From: an uncultured Flavobacteriales bacterium | GTDB lineage: Bacteria > Bacteroidota > Bacteroidia > Flavobacteriales > UBA1820 | Length of the DNA stretch: 54,442 nt | Reading direction: 5' to 3' | NCBI GenBank assembly: GCA_959608625.1 | Contig: CAUHQV010000015.1 | Span: 1 to 54,442 of the forward strand | Shown here: positions 49,193 through 54,442 of the stretch, piece by piece | Layout: each line of letters begins with the position of its first letter | Numbering within the stretch: the stretch's first letter is position 1 | The notes under the pieces: model-generated | What the model was told of the DNA's origin: nothing | Seen by the model: the letters and a program-made list of their open reading frames with translations, nothing else | Database searches by the model: none | Made by a program: the position numbers and the translations under genes

Positions 49193-51364
49193 ATGACAGC
49201 ATTACAGAAACTGAGGCATTACCGCGGACTGCTGGTAGGGCTTATTCTTTTCGCTCTTTTCGCATTCGTACTGGGAGAGGTGATCTCTTCCCGCGACAGG
49301 ATATTCTCCGGTAGCCGCACTACGGTAGCTTCCGTAGGGGGCAAAAAGCTAACCATAGATGTGTACCGGAACAAGATCAATGAATTGATGGAGGCCAACA
49401 AACAATATAAAGTTGGCTATGGAGTCGCTTCCGCCCAGATATACGAGAACTGGGTGTCCGAAGCGGCACTGGAACATCAGTACGACTTGGCAGGTATTAC
49501 GGCCGGCCCGCGCGGGGTGATGAACGGGATACTCACTCTCCCCGATGTACGCCAGTATTTTTCGGATGCTTTCGGGCAGGTCGATGAAAACGCGCTCCGC
49601 CAGCGGATCAATGCTATTCGTACTTCGATGGAGCAAGGCAACAGCGAAGCCCGGCAGGCATGGGAACAATGGGAAGACATGAAAGTGCGGGGGCGCCAGA
49701 CGACTCTGGCTTCGCAGTACTACGATATGGTGCGCGCCGGAATGACGGCTACCCCGATAGATGCTAAAGTAGAATACGGCTATCAGAACAATCAAGTGGA
49801 CGGACATTTTGCTTACCTGCCTTATTCTTCGATAGAAGATAAGGATGTAACGGTGGCCGATGACGAAATAAACGAGTATGTGAAAAAGAACCCGAAAGGG
49901 TTTGAAAAGGAGGAATCCCGCGATATCCAGTACGTTGTCGTTCCGGTAAATCCTTCGGATAAGGATGCCGAGGAAGTAAAGGTTAAAGTGGCCGCCCTGA
50001 TGGAAGACCGGATCGAATTCAATAGCCGCACGAACGCTACCGATACGATCGCCGGATTCCCGCGCACCCCCAACGATTCCCTGTTTGTGAATTCCAATAC
50101 GGATGTCGGCACCAGCTATACCGGAAAATACGCCAAATCGTTCGACAACCAGGAAGAAGCCGATTGGGTGGGCAGCGCCCGCCGCGGCGATATTCTGGGC
50201 CCGTACCGGGACGGAGATTCGTATAAGTTGTCCAAGCTGCTCGATGCGCGTCAAATGCCGGATTCGGTGCAGATAAGCCATGTGCTGGTTTCCTTCCAGG
50301 GCAATCAATACGTTCCGAACGCTACGCGGACGCAGCAGCAGGCTAAGGCGTTGGCGGATTCTTTGGCCGGCGCGATCAAAGGCGCCCGCAGTTCGTTCGC
50401 CGAATTGGCTAAAAAGTATTCCGACGACCCGGAGATGGCTCAGAACGGAGGCAGCTTGGGTTGGGTCGGTTACTCCGGCACTTCCCCGGAGGTCGAAAAC
50501 TTCCTGTTCTTCAATCCTAAGGGTTCCGTCCGGGTGATAGAATCCCCGATGGGGTACCATGTGTTCCGCATTGACGAGGTGAAAGGCATGTCCCCGGCTT
50601 ACAAAGTGGCTACCGTGACCAATTTTATCAGTCCGTCGCGCGAATCCGCAGCCATAGCTCAGGGCAAGGCGCAAACGATAGCGGGGACTAATGCGACCGT
50701 CGAAGAATTCGTGGCCGGCGCGCGCAAGGCGGGTTACGACGTGGTTCCGGTGACCGATTTTACCATCCTTCAGACGAGTTTCTCCGGTTTGGGCGACCAG
50801 ACCCAGATCACTCGCTGGGCTTTTGGAAAAGAGGCAAAAGTAGGGAGTACCAAAATATTTGATATCGAAGGCAACCATGTGGTAGCCATTGTTTCGGGAA
50901 TGCGGTCTGCCGGATTGGAATCCGCAGAAGCGGCCCGGGCCAAAGTAGAGCCCATTTTGGTGCAGGAGAAAAAGACCAAAATGCTCGTCGAAAAACTTAA
51001 GTCGGCTAAAGGATCTTCAATCGAAGAGATCGCAAAAGCTGCCGGAGCCGAAGTATTGGAGGCAAGTTCGCTCACGTTGGGCAATCCGATCATTCCCGGT
51101 GCCGGGCGTGCGCCTAAAGCCGCCGGTGTAGCATTTGGTTTGGCTGAGAATATGGTTTCCGCCCCCGTTGCCGATGAAACGGGCGTGTTCGTCGCTTCGA
51201 TTTCTGCACGCCGCGATGCCAAGCCGCTCGAAAATTACGAATCCGTGCAAAATATGCTGAGTGAATCGTACTTATCGACCCTTCAAACCCTTCTCCCAGC
51301 CATTAGGGACAAGGCCGGCATAAAGGATCATCGGGCTAAAATTGAAAAGTTGTACGGGAATTAA
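49193..51364 (+). CDS. PpiD-like periplasmic peptidyl-prolyl isomerase
   Basis: A 723-residue inner-membrane-anchored foldase. A single transmembrane helix at about 13-31 follows a short cytoplasmic tail; then a SurA-N-like domain. The parvulin PpiC domain is at about 355-465 (VQISHVLVSFQG; FAELAKKYSDDPEMAQNGGSLGWV; MGYHVFRIDEVKG). A second PPIase-like segment follows at about 550-690. It helps newly exported proteins fold at the periplasmic side of the Sec translocon. A weak -7-like TATTTTCG lies at 49120-49127. A strong bidirectional terminator ends the gene. Confidence 0.9.
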   Translation: MTALQKLRHYRGLLVGLILFALFAFVLGEVISSRDRIFSGSRTTVASVGGKKLTIDVYRNKINELMEANKQYKVGYGVASAQIYENWVSEAALEHQYDLAGITAGPRGVMNGILTLPDVRQYFSDAFGQVDENALRQRINAIRTSMEQGNSEARQAWEQWEDMKVRGRQTTLASQYYDMVRAGMTATPIDAKVEYGYQNNQVDGHFAYLPYSSIEDKDVTVADDEINEYVKKNPKGFEKEESRDIQYVVVPVNPSDKDAEEVKVKVAALMEDRIEFNSRTNATDTIAGFPRTPNDSLFVNSNTDVGTSYTGKYAKSFDNQEEADWVGSARRGDILGPYRDGDSYKLSKLLDARQMPDSVQISHVLVSFQGNQYVPNATRTQQQAKALADSLAGAIKGARSSFAELAKKYSDDPEMAQNGGSLGWVGYSGTSPEVENFLFFNPKGSVRVIESPMGYHVFRIDEVKGMSPAYKVATVTNFISPSRESAAIAQGKAQTIAGTNATVEEFVAGARKAGYDVVPVTDFTILQTSFSGLGDQTQITRWAFGKEAKVGSTKIFDIEGNHVVAIVSGMRSAGLESAEAARAKVEPILVQEKKTKMLVEKLKSAKGSSIEEIAKAAGAEVLEASSLTLGNPIIPGAGRAPKAAGVAFGLAENMVSAPVADETGVFVASISARRDAKPLENYESVQNMLSESYLSTLQTLLPAIRDKAGIKDHRAKIEKLYGN

Positions 51365-51377
51365 TCCCGTCTATGAT

Positions 51378-51417
51378 AAAAAAAATCCCCGCAGTTTACC
51401 TGCGGGGATTTTTTTTA
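51378..51417. terminator. Bidirectional terminator between ppiD-like gene and lipB
   Basis: A 10-bp GC-rich stem (51385-51394 with 51400-51409) extended by A- and T-runs of about eight on either side. It serves the convergent genes ending at 51364 (plus) and 51415 (minus). Confidence 0.88.
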
Positions 51418-52134
51418 TTTATAGGACATGGTGCTGTCCGGGACAATCCGGCAGGAGAATACGTCGGCGAAATGGATTAGAAGGCGTTCTTTTACGGAGT
51501 CCATAAGAATAGCTTCCTTTTTTTCCGCCGCTATCGAAGTAACCCCCTTGTCCGATATGCCGCAGGGGACGATATGCCGGAAATACTCCAGGCCGGTGTT
51601 CACGTTCAGGGCAAAGCCGTGCATGGTCGTCCAGCGGGAAGTACGGACTCCCACGGCGCATATTTTGCGGGCCGTAGGGGCAAAGGGATCTATCCAGACG
51701 CCCGATTTGCCCTCCAGCCGGGAGGCTTCGATCCCAAAGTCGTAGAGCGTACGGATGACGGTCTCTTCCAATAAACGGATGTAAAGGTGTATATCGGGAG
51801 TGAAATTGTCCAGGTCGAGCAGGGGATAGCCTACGATCTGTCCCGGCCCGTGGAAGGTAATGTCCCCGCCCCGGTTCGTCCGGAATAACGATACTCCGGC
51901 TTTTTCCAGCTCGGATTCCCGGACAAGCAAATGCCCGGCGTCCCCGTTGCGCCCCAGCGTATAAACGGGCCGATGTTCGGTAAAGAGCAGGTAATTGGTA
52001 GTCGGATCGTCCGTGCCTTGTTCCCGGTTGCGTAGTTTCTGCGCCACGATCCGGTCGAACAGGGCTGTTTGCAGACCCCAGGCCTCCTGGTAATCCGTCG
52101 TGCCCAGGTCGCGGAATATAATGTCCTTATTCAT
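51415..52134 (-). CDS. lipB: Lipoyl(octanoyl) transferase
   Basis: A 239-residue LipB, which moves octanoyl from acyl carrier protein to lipoate-dependent proteins. The catalytic residues are K157 in TARKICAVGVRTSRWTTMHG and C191 in IVPCGI, and the family signature NRGGDITFHGPGQIVGYP is at 87-104. Length is usual. Its ATG lies 8 bases inside the truB gene, so the two are coupled. LipA is not in the window. Confidence 0.96.
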   Translation of the reverse strand: MNKDIIFRDLGTTDYQEAWGLQTALFDRIVAQKLRNREQGTDDPTTNYLLFTEHRPVYTLGRNGDAGHLLVRESELEKAGVSLFRTNRGGDITFHGPGQIVGYPLLDLDNFTPDIHLYIRLLEETVIRTLYDFGIEASRLEGKSGVWIDPFAPTARKICAVGVRTSRWTTMHGFALNVNTGLEYFRHIVPCGISDKGVTSIAAEKKEAILMDSVKERLLIHFADVFSCRIVPDSTMSYK

Positions 52135-52858
52135 TTATTCCGGATTTATCCTTTTCCGGCTTTTCGGCAGTAGCGGCCAACTTTTCCACGATTTGTCCTA
52201 CAGGTGCGGCATCCTCTACCGAAAAATGCCCGATCCGGGTACGGCGCAGGGCCGACAGGTAAGCGCGCGTACCGAGCGCCAGGCCGAAATCGTTAGCCAG
52301 CGAACGGATATAAGTCCCTTTGGTACATACGACCCGGAAATCCACACGGGGCATCTCTACCGCTGTGATCTCGAATTCGCGGATGGTCACCGGGCGCGCT
52401 TCCATTTCCATTTCGACGCCTTTGCGGGCATGCAGGTAGGCGCGTTTCCCGTCCACGTTCAGGGCGCTGTATACCGGGGGACGTTGCAGGATCTCCCCGG
52501 TGAATTTCCGGGCGCCCTGTTCGACCGATTCGGGGGTAATATGTTCTACCGGAAATCCTCCGGTCACTTCCGTTTCCGCATCGAACGACGGGGTGCAGGC
52601 CCCGAGGGTAAAACTGCCTGTGTATTCTTTTTCTTCCCCCTGGTAGGTGTCCGCTTTTTTCGTTTCGGCTCCGGCACAGACCACGAGCAGGCCCGAAGCC
52701 AGAGGATCCAACGTACCGGCGTGCCCGACCTTGATATTCTTGATCCCGAACGCTTTTTTGAGCGTGTAGCGTATCTTGTTCACCACGTCGAAAGAAGTCC
52801 AGCCCAACGGCTTGTCCACCAGAAATACGCGTCCGGCACGCAGTTCGTCCAGCGTCAT
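52127..52858 (-). CDS. truB: tRNA pseudouridine-55 synthase
   Basis: A 243-residue TruB, which makes pseudouridine at position 55 of tRNA. The catalytic aspartate is D51 in GHAGTLDPLASGLLVV, preceded by FLVDKPLGWTSFDVVNKIR. KGTYIRSLANDFGLALGT is the family's second motif. The start at 52858 (MTLDELRAGR) fits homologues; an upstream frame to 52942 would run into the carbonic anhydrase gene. It overlaps lipB by 8 bases. Confidence 0.96.
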   Translation of the reverse strand: MTLDELRAGRVFLVDKPLGWTSFDVVNKIRYTLKKAFGIKNIKVGHAGTLDPLASGLLVVCAGAETKKADTYQGEEKEYTGSFTLGACTPSFDAETEVTGGFPVEHITPESVEQGARKFTGEILQRPPVYSALNVDGKRAYLHARKGVEMEMEARPVTIREFEITAVEMPRVDFRVVCTKGTYIRSLANDFGLALGTRAYLSALRRTRIGHFSVEDAAPVGQIVEKLAATAEKPEKDKSGINE

Positions 52859-52868
52859 CGGCGGCAGG

Positions 52869-53396
52869 TTATTGATTGTCTTCTTCCGTGTACCACGAGG
52901 CGTACATGGCGTAGTCGTTGGAGATGCGCTCGACGATGTCACGCAGTTGCTCGGGACTGATATCCTTGAGCCTGCGGGCCGGGTTGCCGGCGAAAATAGT
53001 ACCGGAAGGGACTACCGTACCCTGTGTAACGACCGAACCGGCCGCTACCAGTGAATGCGGTTCCACTACGGCGCCGTCCATCACGATGGCACCCATGCCT
53101 ATCAAAGTGTAGTCTCCCAGGGTACAGCCGTGTACGACGGCATTGTGGGCGATCGATACGTGGTTGCCGATGTTCAGCGGGTGTTTCTGGTAGGTGGTGT
53201 GGAGCACCGCACCATCCTGGATATTCACTTTGTCGCCCATTTTGATGTAATGTACGTCCCCGCGCACCACAGCGCCGAACCATACGTTGCAGTCGTCGCC
53301 CATCGTCACGTCGCCCAGTATGGCGGCGTTGTCGGCAAACCAGCATCCTTTGCCGTATACCGGCATTTTTCCTCTTACTTTCTTGATGATAGCCAT
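52869..53396 (-). CDS. Gamma-class carbonic anhydrase family protein
   Basis: A 175-residue left-handed beta-helix protein with the hexapeptide-repeat pattern. The three metal-ligand histidines are H66 (AVLHTT), H84 and H89 (SIAHNAVVHGC). It resembles the short YrdA/PaaY-type gamma carbonic anhydrases of bacteria, whose CO2-hydrating activity has been shown for some but not all. First gene of an operon with truB (10-base gap) and lipB, behind a full-consensus promoter. Confidence 0.9.
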   Translation of the reverse strand: MAIIKKVRGKMPVYGKGCWFADNAAILGDVTMGDDCNVWFGAVVRGDVHYIKMGDKVNIQDGAVLHTTYQKHPLNIGNHVSIAHNAVVHGCTLGDYTLIGMGAIVMDGAVVEPHSLVAAGSVVTQGTVVPSGTIFAGNPARRLKDISPEQLRDIVERISNDYAMYASWYTEEDNQ

Positions 53397-53479
53397 TTTA
53401 TCGGATAGGGCATAGCCCTGTTTTATTTGACGTTCACGAATCGTTTTTCCTGCCTGTCCAATCCGGACGGGTCAGGCTT

Positions 53480-53511
53480 CAAATTTACGGCAGAAAACGC
53501 CGCTATCCAAA
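53480..53511 (-). promoter_or_regulatory. Promoter of the carbonic anhydrase-truB-lipB operon
   Basis: On the minus strand TTTG at 53508-53511, 20 bases, TAAATTTG at 53480-53487. The start would be near 53472, leaving a leader of about 76 bases. Confidence 0.75.
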
Positions 53512-53567
53512 ATTTTGGACGGAAGACAGCCCGGGATTTTAGGATGGGAAATTAGAGAAGGGAAAAA

Positions 53568-54383
53568 CTAGAAGTATTTATCGACTCCGTCGGCACAGCG
53601 GATGATTTTATCCGCCAAAGTATGTTGAAGAATGGCTTCGTTGATATTGAACCCGCTGCGCGAGGCTGTTTTGTGGTATAGATGAAACATAATTCCACCA
53701 AATTTCAAAGCGCGGGGCTTTACCCCGGCATGGCGCAGGCGCACGACCAGTTCCGTATCTTCCAACCCCCAGCCGGTCATCGCCTCGTCGTACCCGTTTA
53801 CAATCCGGAAATCCTTTTTCCAATGCGCCAGGTTGCACCCGCGGGCATGGTAGATGCTGCCTGTGTGGTACCGACTGAGAGCCTTTTGAAGAGCTGGAGC
53901 GCGCAGGCCGTTGAAAAAGTTTGCCATCCCTTTACCGAAAACGCTCAGGTCGATATCCCCTGTTTCGACCACTTCGCGGGCCTTAGCCTGTTGTACGTTC
54001 ACCCGGGAGCCGGCAACGTAAGCGCCCATCTGCGCTGCCCGGCGGTGGTCTTTCATAAAATCCGGATGGAGGATCACGTCGCCGTCTACCTGAATGATAT
54101 AATCCCCCGAAGCGATGGCAATGGCTTTATTGAGAATAATCGTTTTACGGAACCCTTCGTCCGGATGCCAGACATGCTTTACCGGTACGGGCGGAAAGCG
54201 CTCGCTCATTTCAGTCCGGAAACGGTCTACGACGGTTTTTGTTTCCACACCCGAGCCATCGTCGGCAACAATGATCTCATCCGGGCCGGCCGTTTGGGCC
54301 GAAACACTGCGAAGGCATAACGACAGGTACACCGGGGAATTGTAAGTCGAGATAACAAGGGAGGCCGTTATAGTTTGCTTCAT
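53568..54383 (-). CDS. Glycosyltransferase family 2
   Basis: A 271-residue GT-A glycosyltransferase. The N-terminal LVISTYNSPVYLSLCLRSVSAQ is the family start, IIVADDGS gives the nucleotide contact and QVDGDVILHPDF (D100, D102) the metal-binding DxD-like motif. The C-terminal half, VNGYDEAMTGWGLEDTELVVRLRHAGV, is the polypeptide-GalNAc/galactosyltransferase-type region found in K4/chondroitin-like synthases. Acceptor and sugar cannot be told. It is a single gene with its own promoter at 54406-54437. Confidence 0.9.
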   Translation of the reverse strand: MKQTITASLVISTYNSPVYLSLCLRSVSAQTAGPDEIIVADDGSGVETKTVVDRFRTEMSERFPPVPVKHVWHPDEGFRKTIILNKAIAIASGDYIIQVDGDVILHPDFMKDHRRAAQMGAYVAGSRVNVQQAKAREVVETGDIDLSVFGKGMANFFNGLRAPALQKALSRYHTGSIYHARGCNLAHWKKDFRIVNGYDEAMTGWGLEDTELVVRLRHAGVKPRALKFGGIMFHLYHKTASRSGFNINEAILQHTLADKIIRCADGVDKYF

Positions 54384-54405
54384 GTAAAAACGTACGATTA
54401 TCCTG

Positions 54406-54437
54406 CAAAAGTAACCAAGGGGCCGGATAATACCAAA
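54406..54437 (-). promoter_or_regulatory. Promoter of the GT2 gene
   Basis: On the minus strand TTTG at 54434-54437, 20 bases, TACTTTTG at 54406-54413. The leader would be about 15 bases. Confidence 0.7.
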
Positions 54438-54442
54438 TCCAG

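Noticed and set aside
1..54442. tRNA, rRNA, CRISPR, insertion sequences and prophage
   Set aside because: I read the gaps between genes on both strands and saw no clover-leaf, no direct repeats with regular spacing, no transposase or integrase motif and no attachment-like repeats.

Overview
The window is a 54.4 kb piece of a chromosome from the phylum Bacteroidota, order Bacteroidales. A Rikenellaceae/Alistipes-like source is a guess from gene content and the moderately high GC. The evidence is: promoters of the Bacteroidetes type (-7 TAnnTTTG, in the best cases with a -33 TTTG 19-20 bases upstream), almost no Shine-Dalgarno sequences, phylum-typical families (DUF4837, DUF4254, stand-alone lipoprotein LptC, fused KorA, HxH-less dihydroorotase-like protein), and many lipoproteins and outer-membrane beta-barrels. 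It looks like ordinary core chromosome. I found no tRNA, rRNA, CRISPR array, insertion sequence, prophage or integrase.

Region 1 (1-5710) is a SUF iron-sulfur assembly operon on the minus strand: sufB, an SMR drug-efflux gene, sufC, a short sufD, sufS, sufE and a DUF59 gene cut by the window edge. Its promoter lies at 5540-5570 and a perfect inverted repeat covers the -33 box. Region 2 (5710-12180, minus) holds pepT, engB and an alpha/beta hydrolase, which overlap; trpS; a GH20 hexosaminidase; and a small beta-barrel. Region 3 (12361-18689) is nucleotide and aromatic metabolism: pyrR-pyrB (minus), an SDR threonine-dehydrogenase-like gene with a lipocalin-like lipoprotein (plus), a shrunken methyltransferase relative (minus), then a dihydroorotase-like gene and aroA (plus). 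Region 4 (18757-21696) is one large GH3/beta-lactamase-fold fusion for cell-wall turnover.

Region 5 (21786-30554, minus) contains korA-korB, a HupE/UreJ-like membrane protein with dCMP deaminase, a pyruvoyl-dependent arginine decarboxylase with its antiporter (an acid-resistance pair behind a long untranslated leader), and a hybrid-free sensor histidine kinase. Region 6 (30957-38710) holds a surface lipoprotein and clpC (plus), then an envelope operon on the minus strand: LysM lytic transglycosylase, DUF4837 lipoprotein, Ig-like lipoprotein. Region 7 (38974-44809) has a 54-aa rubredoxin, an NTF2-like protein, a DUF4254/GT9 pair, an omega-amidase-type nitrilase and the malic enzyme maeB.

Region 8 (44956-54383) is coaX, an outer-membrane protein, lptC, a CorC-type transporter and a PpiD-type foldase (all plus), then gamma-carbonic anhydrase, truB and lipB (minus, one promoter) and a GT2 glycosyltransferase (minus). 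Convergent gene pairs are often separated by near-perfect bidirectional hairpin terminators. No single large novel system is evident. The points most worth checking are the operator-like repeat and efflux gene in the suf operon, the short SufD, the leader of the arginine decarboxylase operon, and the core-deleted methyltransferase relative.
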